From positions 124,001 through 188,000 of the forward strand of contig JANSYJ010000005.1 of the NCBI GenBank assembly GCA_024742495.1: a stretch of 64,000 nucleotides of DNA, written 5' to 3'. The position numbers and the translations under genes are program-made. Below the pieces are notes generated by a model that was given only the letters and a program-made list of their open reading frames with translations, was not told the origin of the DNA and searched no databases. Positions 50,800 through 59,133 of this stretch are shown here, piece by piece (the stretch's first letter is position 1; every line of letters starts with the position of its first letter). The DNA comes from Bacteroidota bacterium (GTDB lineage Bacteria; Bacteroidota; Bacteroidia; Flavobacteriales; Schleiferiaceae).

Positions 50800-51705
50800 A
50801 TGGAATTAAGTATAGAGATTTTGCAATCTGAAATAAATACCCCAAAAAGTAGGGTTAAGCAATTGGCTTTAAATGAAGATGAGGCCATGGTGAAAGTGGA
50901 GCATCCTGAGGGTGAGGACTTAGGCCTTAAGATCGATGTGGATCAAAGTCTTATTCAGTTTTACTTTGCTTTTGAGGGTGCCGCCACATTTTCATTTAAT
51001 CAAGGCGCTTATCAGCTGCAGCTGAAAACCGGGACTTGTCTTTTGTTTTACAATCCATTGCAGTCGCTTCCAATGGATATGATGGTGAAGCCCGGTAGTA
51101 AGCTATTGCATCTTTATTTATCGGTAGAGAGTTTACATCGGATGTTTGTAGACGCCAGCGAAGAGTTGGCTTTTATAAACCCCGAAAATGTGGATAAGAA
51201 GTTTTATTCGGAAACCGCTTTAAATCCAGTCACTACTTTGGCTTTAAGTCAAATCTTTCAACTGCCCGTTAATGGGGCCTCCCAGAGTATTTACGAAAAA
51301 GCAAAAGTTTACGAGATCCTCGCTTGGTACTTTAATCGCAGTGAGGAAACGGATATTGAATCTTGTCCCTTCCTGGAGAATGAAGATAATGTTCAGAAAA
51401 TAAGGTTGGCAAAAAAGATTTTGATTGAGAAAATGACCGATCCGCCAACGATTCCGCAACTAGCGAAGGAAATTGGCCTAAATGAATACCGATTAAAAGA
51501 AGGTTTCAAGAACATTTACGGGACTACGGTATTTAAGTACCTGAGCGATTACCGCATGGATGTGGCTAGGCATATTTTAGAAGATGGCAAAGTGAAAGTA
51601 AATGAAGCGGCCTATCAAATAGGATATACCAACCCCAGTCATTTTATAGCGGCCTTCCGCAAGAAATTCGGGGTAACACCCAAAAAATATTTAATGAATC
51701 GATAA
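50800..51705 (+). CDS. AraC family transcriptional regulator
   Basis: C-term double HTH: TIPQLAKEIGLNEYRLKEGFKNIYGTTVFKYLSDYRMDVARHIL...VNEAAYQIGYTNPSHFIAAFRKKFGVTPKKYL. Confidence 0.93.
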   Translation: MELSIEILQSEINTPKSRVKQLALNEDEAMVKVEHPEGEDLGLKIDVDQSLIQFYFAFEGAATFSFNQGAYQLQLKTGTCLLFYNPLQSLPMDMMVKPGSKLLHLYLSVESLHRMFVDASEELAFINPENVDKKFYSETALNPVTTLALSQIFQLPVNGASQSIYEKAKVYEILAWYFNRSEETDIESCPFLENEDNVQKIRLAKKILIEKMTDPPTIPQLAKEIGLNEYRLKEGFKNIYGTTVFKYLSDYRMDVARHILEDGKVKVNEAAYQIGYTNPSHFIAAFRKKFGVTPKKYLMNR

Positions 51706-51711
51706 GCCTCA

Positions 51712-52734
51712 ATGAAGGAAGCAACATTAATAGTCAATTTAGGATCACCAGACTCCTACGCCGTAAAAGACGTGCGCAAATACCTAGGTGAGTTTTTAAT
51801 GGATGAAAGGGTGGTGGATTTTTCAAAATGGTTCCGCACTTTTTTGGTGAAGGGAATTATTTTAAACACTCGTCCTCCAAAGTCGGCCGCTGCCTATAAA
51901 AGCATTTGGTGGGAAGAGGGATCACCATTAATGGTCTTGTCTAAACGTCTTCAAGAAAGGGTACAAGCCCATAGTTCGGTACCAGTAGCCTTAGGCATGC
52001 GCTATGGAAATCCTTCTATAAAACAAGCTATTAGCGACCTTATAGCAGCACATCCCGATTTAGAAAAACTCAGTTTAGTGCCCCTTTACCCGCATTATGC
52101 TATGAGTAGTTATGAGACGGTGGTAGTTAAAGCTAGAGAGGTGGTGGAAAGCTTTTTTCCGCAATTGGAGATGCGGGTTCAAAAAGCATTTTATGAGGAT
52201 CCTCGATATATTGAAATTTTAAGTAACTCAATAAAGGCGGGACTTCCGGAAGACTATGATCATTTACTTTTTAGCTATCACGGGGTTCCGGAGCGACAAA
52301 TTAAAGGATCGGATGTAAGTAAATCACATTGTTTACGTCTAGAGGATTGTTGTGCAAAGGATAGTCCTGTGCAATCATTTTGTTATCGGCATCAAACATT
52401 GGCAACCACTAAATTGGTGGCGCGTCAATTAAACTTAAAAGAAGGCACTTATTCAACCAGCTTTCAAAGTCGTTTGGGACCGATTAAATGGTTAGATCCT
52501 TTTACGGATAAAACCATTGCAGAATTAGCGCAGAATGGAATAAAGAAGTTGGCCATTGTTTGTCCGGCTTTTGTTTCGGATTGTTTGGAAACGATTGAGG
52601 AAATCGGAGAAGAAGGAAAAGAGATATTCCAGGAGCATGGCGGGGAGGAGTTTACACTTATACCTTGCCTAAACGATCAGGATGATTGGGCAGAATACCT
52701 TGCCAAACTAGCATCGGAGCTATTTGAAAATTAG
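51712..52734 (+). CDS. hemH: Ferrochelatase
   Basis: LIVNLGSPDSYAVKDVRKYLGEFLMD; LFSYHGVPERQI; FQSRLGPIKWLDPFTD; IVCPAFVSDCLETIEEI. Confidence 0.96.
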   Translation: MKEATLIVNLGSPDSYAVKDVRKYLGEFLMDERVVDFSKWFRTFLVKGIILNTRPPKSAAAYKSIWWEEGSPLMVLSKRLQERVQAHSSVPVALGMRYGNPSIKQAISDLIAAHPDLEKLSLVPLYPHYAMSSYETVVVKAREVVESFFPQLEMRVQKAFYEDPRYIEILSNSIKAGLPEDYDHLLFSYHGVPERQIKGSDVSKSHCLRLEDCCAKDSPVQSFCYRHQTLATTKLVARQLNLKEGTYSTSFQSRLGPIKWLDPFTDKTIAELAQNGIKKLAIVCPAFVSDCLETIEEIGEEGKEIFQEHGGEEFTLIPCLNDQDDWAEYLAKLASELFEN

Positions 52735-52768
52735 GTCCTTAACCGGAATTATTAAAATTAAAAGATTT

Positions 52769-53482
52769 ATGAAAAAGCTTTATCCCCTTCTCTTAGCCTT
52801 TGTAGGCTTTGGTCTTAATGCGCAAGTTGCCAATCACATGGTAGAAGATTGTAACAACAATCAAAATTCAATTTATCAAGTATTAAGCACTGGAACCCCA
52901 CTTATTGTGGCTTCCAAAGGATTCGATTGCAGCATCTGCGTATCTCGGGCTCCCGGTTGGGGAAATTGGGCGAGCAACAATCCACAAGTAGCGGTTTGGG
53001 GCGCCATGACCAATACCTACAATTCAAATATCCCTCCTTGTAGCCAATTAGCTACTTGGGTATCAAACCATGGTTGGTCGGATATCTATAGCTTCATTGA
53101 TTCAAGCAAGCACTTTTTTGAGTTTGGAACACCACGCTATATTGTTTACGATCCAAGCGATAGCACCATTGCTTATGAAGGTGGCAATCAAAGTACGGCT
53201 CGCAGTACGGCACTCGGTTTGGTTAGCAATAATATCTCGCTTAAAGAGAATGCATTAGAGTCTTTATATTTCTATTATCAAGACGGAAATCTCAACTTTG
53301 AGAATGTTCCCGAGGGAAATACGGCGCTTGAACTTTACAATTTGGCCGGTAAGAAGGAGCGCTCACTAAATCTTGGTGACGGTCGTAAATCATTTATGAT
53401 GAGTGATTTACCCAGCGGAATTTACTTAATGCGACTACAGAATAGCAGCGCGGTAATTAGCCGGAAAATAGTTCTTCCTTAG
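52769..53482 (+). CDS. T9SS-sorted secreted protein with CxxC, possibly thioredoxin-like
   Basis: Signal peptide ...FGLNAQ; ASKGFDCSICVSRAP; GTPRYIVYDP; C-term sorting-like ALELYNLAGKKERSLNLGDGRKSFMMSDLPSGIYLMRLQNSSAVISRKIVLP. Confidence 0.7.
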   Translation: MKKLYPLLLAFVGFGLNAQVANHMVEDCNNNQNSIYQVLSTGTPLIVASKGFDCSICVSRAPGWGNWASNNPQVAVWGAMTNTYNSNIPPCSQLATWVSNHGWSDIYSFIDSSKHFFEFGTPRYIVYDPSDSTIAYEGGNQSTARSTALGLVSNNISLKENALESLYFYYQDGNLNFENVPEGNTALELYNLAGKKERSLNLGDGRKSFMMSDLPSGIYLMRLQNSSAVISRKIVLP

Positions 53483-53508
53483 AGGGAATCTAACCCAATA
53501 CAAAGGTG

Positions 53509-53516
53509 TAGCTTTG
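53509..53516 (+). promoter_or_regulatory. -7 element TAGCTTTG for typA
   Basis: TAGCTTTG 20 nt upstream of ATG. Confidence 0.5.
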
Positions 53517-53536
53517 CCGGCTCTAATGCGCCCTAT

Positions 53537-55339
53537 ATGAAGCTGCGAAATATTGCAATTATTGCCCACGTAGACCACGGTAAAACTACCCTGGTAGATA
53601 AGATGTTATTGTCCTGTAAAATCTTCGAGGATCACGAGACCCCTGGAGAGCTTATTATGGATAGTAATGATTTGGAGAAGGAAAGGGGAATTACCATTCT
53701 TGCCAAAAATGTCTCGGTACGCTACGGAGATTATAAAATTAACATCTTAGATACTCCTGGTCACAGCGACTTTGGTGGTGAGGTGGAGCGCGTTTTAAAC
53801 ATGGCCGACTCGGTTGTGCTTTTAGTGGATGCCTTTGAAGGTCCAATGCCACAAACACGTTTCGTTTTGGCCAAAGCTCTGGAGTTAGGCATGCGCCCAA
53901 TTGTGGTGATTAATAAGGTGGATAAGCCAAACTGTACCCCGGAAGAGGTGTATGAGATGGTTTTCGATTTAATGTTCAGCTTAGAAGCAACTGAGGAGCA
54001 ATTAGACTTCCCAGTAATTTATGGCAGTGCTAAAAATGGCTGGATGAGCGAAGATTGGCAAAAGCCAACGGATAACATCCTTCCTTTATTAGATACCATT
54101 ATAGAGCATACTCCGGAACCCACGCATAGAGATGGAACACCACAAATGCTGGTTACCAGCCTAGACTATTCCGCCTATATCGGTAGGATTGCTATTGGCC
54201 GTGTGCACCGTGGCATCTTAAAGCCCAACATGCCAGTAAGCCTGGTTAAGCGTGATGGCTCAATTGTAAAATCGAGAATTAAGGAGCTTTTTGTTTTTGA
54301 AGGTTTTGAGAAACGAAAAGTAGATGAGGTTAGCAGTGGTGAAATTTGCGCCATTACCGGATTAGAAGGTTTTGATATTGGTGATACCGTTGCTGATGCT
54401 GAAAACCCAGATGGACTTCCAACTATTAATATTGATGAACCTACCATGAGTATGTTCTTCACCATTAATGATTCACCATTCTTTGGTAAGGAAGGAAAGT
54501 TTGTGACTTCACGCCATATTAAGGATCGTTTGGATAAGGAGCTGGAAAAGAACCTTGCCTTACGAGTGGAAGAAACGGGTACTGCCGATGCTTGGCGTGT
54601 TTATGGCCGCGGGGTATTACACCTTTCGGTTCTAATTGAAACCATGCGCAGAGAAGGATATGAGCTGCAAATTGGTCAGCCTCAAGTTATCTTTAAAGAA
54701 ATTGATGGTCGCAAATGCGAGCCAGTAGAAGAATTAAATATTGACTTACCGGAAGCTATTCATGGTAAAGCCATAGAAGCCGTAACCCTACGTAAAGGTG
54801 AGCTTACGCAGATGGTGCCAAAAGGAGATCGCATGCATTTGGATTTCCAAGTTCCATCTCGTGGTATTATTGGATTAAGGAACTATTTAATGACTGCCAC
54901 CGCTGGTGAAGCGGTAATGTCGCACCGATTTATAGAGTATCAACCCTTTAAAGGGGAGATTCCAGGTCGCCAAAACGGTTCCCTAATTGCCTTAGAAACT
55001 GGAAAGGCGATTCCTTACTCTATCAATAACCTGCAGGATCGTGGTCGTTTCTTTATTCCACCGAATAGGGAAATTTACGAAGGACAGGTAGTTGGCGAAA
55101 ATAGTCGTCCTGGTGATCTTACTATCAATATTACCAAGACCAAGAAGATGTCGAATATGCGTTCTGCAGGAGCAGATGATAAAATGCGCATTGCACCCCA
55201 TATCGACTTCTCCTTAGAAGAGGCCTTGGAATATATTCAGTCGGATGAGTATGTGGAAGTAACACCGGTGAGCATACGCTTGCGGAAAATGTTACTGCGC
55301 GAAGCCGAAAGAAGAAGAGGCGAAAAGATTAAGTTTTAA
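53537..55339 (+). CDS. typA: Translational GTPase TypA/BipA
   Basis: [55 protein letters not shown]. Confidence 0.97.
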   Translation: MKLRNIAIIAHVDHGKTTLVDKMLLSCKIFEDHETPGELIMDSNDLEKERGITILAKNVSVRYGDYKINILDTPGHSDFGGEVERVLNMADSVVLLVDAFEGPMPQTRFVLAKALELGMRPIVVINKVDKPNCTPEEVYEMVFDLMFSLEATEEQLDFPVIYGSAKNGWMSEDWQKPTDNILPLLDTIIEHTPEPTHRDGTPQMLVTSLDYSAYIGRIAIGRVHRGILKPNMPVSLVKRDGSIVKSRIKELFVFEGFEKRKVDEVSSGEICAITGLEGFDIGDTVADAENPDGLPTINIDEPTMSMFFTINDSPFFGKEGKFVTSRHIKDRLDKELEKNLALRVEETGTADAWRVYGRGVLHLSVLIETMRREGYELQIGQPQVIFKEIDGRKCEPVEELNIDLPEAIHGKAIEAVTLRKGELTQMVPKGDRMHLDFQVPSRGIIGLRNYLMTATAGEAVMSHRFIEYQPFKGEIPGRQNGSLIALETGKAIPYSINNLQDRGRFFIPPNREIYEGQVVGENSRPGDLTINITKTKKMSNMRSAGADDKMRIAPHIDFSLEEALEYIQSDEYVEVTPVSIRLRKMLLREAERRRGEKIKF

Positions 55340-55345
55340 GCATAG

Positions 55346-55372
55346 AAAAAGTCGCGGATTCCGCGACTTTTT
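55346..55372. terminator. Bidirectional rho-independent terminator after typA
   Basis: AAAAAGTCGCGG-ATT-CCGCGACTTTTT: 12-bp perfect stem. Confidence 0.95.
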
Positions 55373-55390
55373 CATTCCAAAAAAACACCA

Positions 55391-55500
55391 AAAAATGCAT
55401 CCCTTTTAGGATGCGGAAAACAAACAGGTCTATGAATTTGCTTCAAAGACCATCAGCCTATGCGTTAAGGTTTGGCTGACTGTATAAGAACTCTAATGAC
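55391..55500 (-). ncRNA. Candidate structured RNA / small RNA (or long 3' UTR) ending in minus-strand terminator
   Basis: Minus strand: CAGCC...GGCTG hairpin, GGTCTTTGAAGCAAATTCATAGACC hairpin, then GCATCC-TAAAAG-GGATGC-ATTTTTT terminator. Confidence 0.35.
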
Positions 55501-55552
55501 TTTGTAAAGGTAAAGGAGCGACTTCCGCCTGAAAATGATATTTATCAGCTCC

Positions 55553-55897
55553 CTATTTTTTTTGGTCTAGTTTAAGGGCTTCCTCTAAAATAGCATCAAT
55601 CGCTTCCAGGGGTACATCAGCTTCTGGCCAAAGAACTAAACTACTAATCTGCCTGCGTTCCCGGGCTTGAAGCAAACCAGTGGGATCTTTAAATTGATTG
55701 GCGCGGGTAAAGGACAAGTCCAAACTCTCATCTTTATTGGGTTTTAAATAGCAAACCCATTTCTTGCCATAGTAAAAAGGAAGGCCATAGGCTATTTTCG
55801 GCTGCAAGCCTTTCTTTTCAAAATGCTGGTGCAGAAAAGCCATCAGCGCAGCTTGGGCACCTTTAAAATTTAAGATGTAGTCCTCGGCGGGATTCAT
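55553..55897 (-). CDS. DUF1801-like protein
   Basis: PKIAYGLPFYYGKKWVCYLKPNKDESLDLSFTRANQFKD. Confidence 0.75.
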   Translation of the reverse strand: MNPAEDYILNFKGAQAALMAFLHQHFEKKGLQPKIAYGLPFYYGKKWVCYLKPNKDESLDLSFTRANQFKDPTGLLQARERRQISSLVLWPEADVPLEAIDAILEEALKLDQKK

Positions 55898-58239
55898 TAA
55901 TGCTGAATCAACATTTTACTTTGTTGGCCATTCTCAAATTTAATTAAATACAAGCCATTTTGTAAATGCCCAGTCGGAAAAGCGCTTTCCGCTTTAGTAC
56001 TTTCATATACTTTTTGACCTAGCAGATTGAAAACCTGGACTTTCATTTCTCCAGACCAATTCACTTGCTCGTCAGCCGGGTTTGGATAAAGCTGCAAAGC
56101 CATTTTAGTAGAGTTTTCCTCTAGGCTTACATTATTGATGAGGTCGTGGGCATAAAGTCCTGTTCCCGTGCCAACTAGCAATTCGTCGTAAAAAAGAACA
56201 TTGATTTGGGTGCCAATGGGGTAGGAGTAAGCCAGAGTCCATCCTAAAGAGCCATCCGCAGTATTTAGGTAAATCTCTTCATCCATGGCAATGAAAACAT
56301 AGCTATTTCCATAGGTAATGGCTGTGGGCTCGCCTAGGGCGCTAATTCCTGCGATATGTTGCCAAGTACCTGAATTAAGATCCTTCACGTGACATTTATT
56401 GTTTGGGCTCAAGCCTTGGTTTTCAACCAGTACAAAGAGGCTATCTCTACTGTCGTTTAATTCAAGGTCCACTACGCCGTCCACAGAGGAGCTAAAGCTC
56501 GATAATTCCCGACTAAGACTAAAGCCAGTACTGCCTAGTTCCGCTCGGAAAAGACCGTAGTGACCGGTAGTTGTATTATCCGAGGCTAAGCCAATATAAG
56601 CAACGATTTTACCCGATTCCATGGTGAAAACTATATCACTTACATCGGCATCATGACCAGGACTGGTAGCTAGAATAAGCAGCTGCTGCCAATTGTTACC
56701 GCCATCAAGACTATAAAAACATCCACCGTGCTGATTGTGATCAATGCTATAGCCGACCATTACAAGTTCGGCGCTATCTGGCGAAACCGCAATACTGGTG
56801 CAATGCGTGTTAATTCGGTTAAAGTTTAATGGTGCGTTTTCCGGACTAAAAACTTGTGTCCAGCCATCGTTTGAAGCGCTAATCGCCTGGCCTCCGTTTT
56901 GACTGCGATAAATCCTTTGATTTCCTGCGAAAACGGTATCCGGATTTTCAGGACAAATGCCAATAGCGGTATAAGGAGCCCCATCGAACTGTGGGAAAAT
57001 TGGCGATGACCATGTAGGGGAGCTTGTTTTATAATCACTTACTTTCCGAAGTCCTGATTTTGAAGCCACCCATCCAATGGAAAAGTCAGCCGTCATATCA
57101 ATATCATTGACTTGTATCGCCTCCAAACCTTCATTCCATCCAAAAATAGAATCACCTATTTCAGTGGAAAAACCAAAACCAATATTAGTTGAATGGTAAA
57201 CGATATTACCGTCTAGTGGGTCGGCTTTAGTATAACCATCATTGGCGCGATTTAAATTATCAATGTGAAGAATCCCGGGATTGAGCCAATTGCCAATGCT
57301 GCTGATATCCTTTTCGATGGCATTTCCGATGTAGAGGCTTTCCGTACTGCCATTATCTTTAATGAGCATATTGTTTCCAACTACGCCTCCTATGGGTCCA
57401 GGGGTGTTGATGTCTCCTTCACTCCAGGTAAATCCATTGTCGGTGCTCCAGGCGAGTCGTCGATCGCGAATAGTTGGATTGGCCAAAGGTGGTTGGCCGG
57501 CAAGGTACCAGTTACCGGCATCGTCAAAACCAAAGGTGCGCCATTCAATATTAGGAGTAGTAGGCGAAGGCGATACTGCCGAGCTTAAGGAGGTGGAAGC
57601 GCTCATATTGTAAAAGGGATCCATCACCATATACATATGTGGAGATGCGCCACGATCAAATAAGTGTAAATGATTATTTGAGGGGTTAAGGAGCATTTGA
57701 GGCGGTTCGGAATAATTCTTTAAGAGGTTTATGGTGGCAGATTTAGTGTAAACTCCAGAGCTGCTTAAGGGACCAAAGTCGAGGATATCCTGGCCACTAG
57801 GCAAGGGATTGTTACGCACAATTGCCATGGTGTCTCCCACAATAATAAAGTCTTTAACTATGCTTTCAACTAAATTGGCGGTAGTCGCAGAAAGGCTGGT
57901 GCTGTAAAGGTCGCCATTGGAGAGAAAGAAGACCGTGTTGCTGGCCTCGTGAATTTCAATATTTGAAATTGAGCTACCAAAGCCATCATCCGCATCCGCA
58001 GATGGAATAGTTTGCCAATTAAGGTTTTCTCGACTGCCATTTCTTTTAGCCTTTACCCAAAAAAGGGAGTTGGGACTGAGGGTACTGGTAACAATGTAAA
58101 TGGAGTCGCTGCTAAAGGACCATACTTCAAAATCTCCAACTTGACCTCCATAAACACCTTCCGCTTTTGGAACGCTTAAAGTCTGAGAAAAGCCAAGGAA
58201 AGAAGTAAACAGTAATAGTACAGATAGTTTTATTTTCAT
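55897..58239 (-). CDS. T9SS-secreted exosialidase/BNR-like repeat protein with type A sorting domain
   Basis: Signal peptide, 'STDNGFTWSEGD', 'YSLDGGNNWQQL' blades; C-term LQLYPNPADEQVNWSGEMKVQVFNLLGQKVYES...GLYLIKFENGQQSKMLIQH. Confidence 0.85.
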   Translation of the reverse strand: MKIKLSVLLLFTSFLGFSQTLSVPKAEGVYGGQVGDFEVWSFSSDSIYIVTSTLSPNSLFWVKAKRNGSRENLNWQTIPSADADDGFGSSISNIEIHEASNTVFFLSNGDLYSTSLSATTANLVESIVKDFIIVGDTMAIVRNNPLPSGQDILDFGPLSSSGVYTKSATINLLKNYSEPPQMLLNPSNNHLHLFDRGASPHMYMVMDPFYNMSASTSLSSAVSPSPTTPNIEWRTFGFDDAGNWYLAGQPPLANPTIRDRRLAWSTDNGFTWSEGDINTPGPIGGVVGNNMLIKDNGSTESLYIGNAIEKDISSIGNWLNPGILHIDNLNRANDGYTKADPLDGNIVYHSTNIGFGFSTEIGDSIFGWNEGLEAIQVNDIDMTADFSIGWVASKSGLRKVSDYKTSSPTWSSPIFPQFDGAPYTAIGICPENPDTVFAGNQRIYRSQNGGQAISASNDGWTQVFSPENAPLNFNRINTHCTSIAVSPDSAELVMVGYSIDHNQHGGCFYSLDGGNNWQQLLILATSPGHDADVSDIVFTMESGKIVAYIGLASDNTTTGHYGLFRAELGSTGFSLSRELSSFSSSVDGVVDLELNDSRDSLFVLVENQGLSPNNKCHVKDLNSGTWQHIAGISALGEPTAITYGNSYVFIAMDEEIYLNTADGSLGWTLAYSYPIGTQINVLFYDELLVGTGTGLYAHDLINNVSLEENSTKMALQLYPNPADEQVNWSGEMKVQVFNLLGQKVYESTKAESAFPTGHLQNGLYLIKFENGQQSKMLIQH

Positions 58240-58394
58240 GTTAGGTAGGCTTGATTAATGAAGTCGTAGTTCGTTTTTTTAATGAAGGCCCAATTCTTTA
58301 TTTCGACTAAGGGTTTAAATTTTTCGATAAAATGCAAAAGGCTGGGAATATCATTAAAATCTATAGCCTAATAATTTGTTATCAGAATCATTTC

Positions 58395-58442
58395 GATGTT
58401 TAAACGTTAAACCTATATTTGCCCTATCAAAGTTTAAACATC
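58395..58442. promoter_or_regulatory. Candidate operator: GTTTAA-acg-TTAAAC dyad plus outer 11-bp inverted repeat around yceI promoter
   Basis: GATGTTTAAAC (58395-58405) / GTTTAAACATC (58432-58442); dyad GTTTAAACGTTAAAC 58398-58412; -7 TATATTTG 58414-58421 in between. Confidence 0.7.
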
Positions 58443-58459
58443 AATTAAAACTATTTTAT

Positions 58460-59008
58460 ATGGAAACTAAGAAATGGACCATCGATCCAGCGCATACCAA
58501 CATTCACTTTAAAGCGAAGCATTTAATGATCACCACCGTAACCGGCAGCTTCGGTGAATTCAGTGGTTCGGTAGAAAGCTTAGGGGATGATTTTAGTCAA
58601 GGTAAATTCGAATTCACCGCTAAAGTTGATTCCATTTCAACCGGGAATGCTGAGCGTGACGGGCATCTTAAGAGTGATGATTTCTTTAATGCCGAAACCT
58701 ATCCAGAGCTTCGCTTCCAAAGCAAAGAGGTGAAATCCGTGGATGGCGATAGCTTTGAGCTGATAGGCGATATGACCATTCGCGACGTCACCAAATCGGT
58801 AAGCCTCAACATTGAAGTGGGCGGAATTGCCAAGGACCCATGGGGTAACTTAAAGGCAGGATTTTCATTCAGTGGCAAGATGAACCGCAAAGACTTTGGA
58901 TTAAAATTCCACGTCGTAAATGAGGCAGGAAACCTACTGGTATCAGATCAAATTAAGTTGGAAGGCGAGGTACAGCTAGCCGCAGTAGAAGCGCCGGTAG
59001 AAGCCTAA
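58460..59008 (+). CDS. YceI family protein
   Basis: METKKWTIDPAHTNIHFKAKHLMITTVTGSFGEFSG...; start corrected from 58376 to ATG after promoter. Confidence 0.92.
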   Translation: METKKWTIDPAHTNIHFKAKHLMITTVTGSFGEFSGSVESLGDDFSQGKFEFTAKVDSISTGNAERDGHLKSDDFFNAETYPELRFQSKEVKSVDGDSFELIGDMTIRDVTKSVSLNIEVGGIAKDPWGNLKAGFSFSGKMNRKDFGLKFHVVNEAGNLLVSDQIKLEGEVQLAAVEAPVEA

Positions 59009-59037
59009 AATTTTTTTCTCTCAATTGGTTGTTGAAG

Positions 59038-59066
59038 GCCCCGTTCCTAGGATCGGGGCTTTTTTG
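59038..59066 (+). terminator. Rho-independent terminator of yceI
   Basis: GCCCCG-TTCCTAGGAT-CGGGGC-TTTTTT. Confidence 0.92.
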
Positions 59067-59076
59067 TGCTCCATGA

Positions 59077-59109
59077 TTTGGCGGTCTGAGCCATCAGCGA
59101 TTATCTTCG
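59077..59109 (+). promoter_or_regulatory. Candidate promoter TTTG-N21-TATCTTCG
   Basis: TTTG 59077-59080; TATCTTCG 59102-59109 (variant of TAnnTTTG). Confidence 0.4.
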
Positions 59110-59133
59110 CCGTATACCCTAAACCTGCCTAAT

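Noticed and set aside
57265-57588. Plus-strand ORFs (57265-57588 and 57362-57613) antisense to the T9SS protein
   Set aside because: Two overlapping frames opposite one long coding gene, typical spurious ORFs
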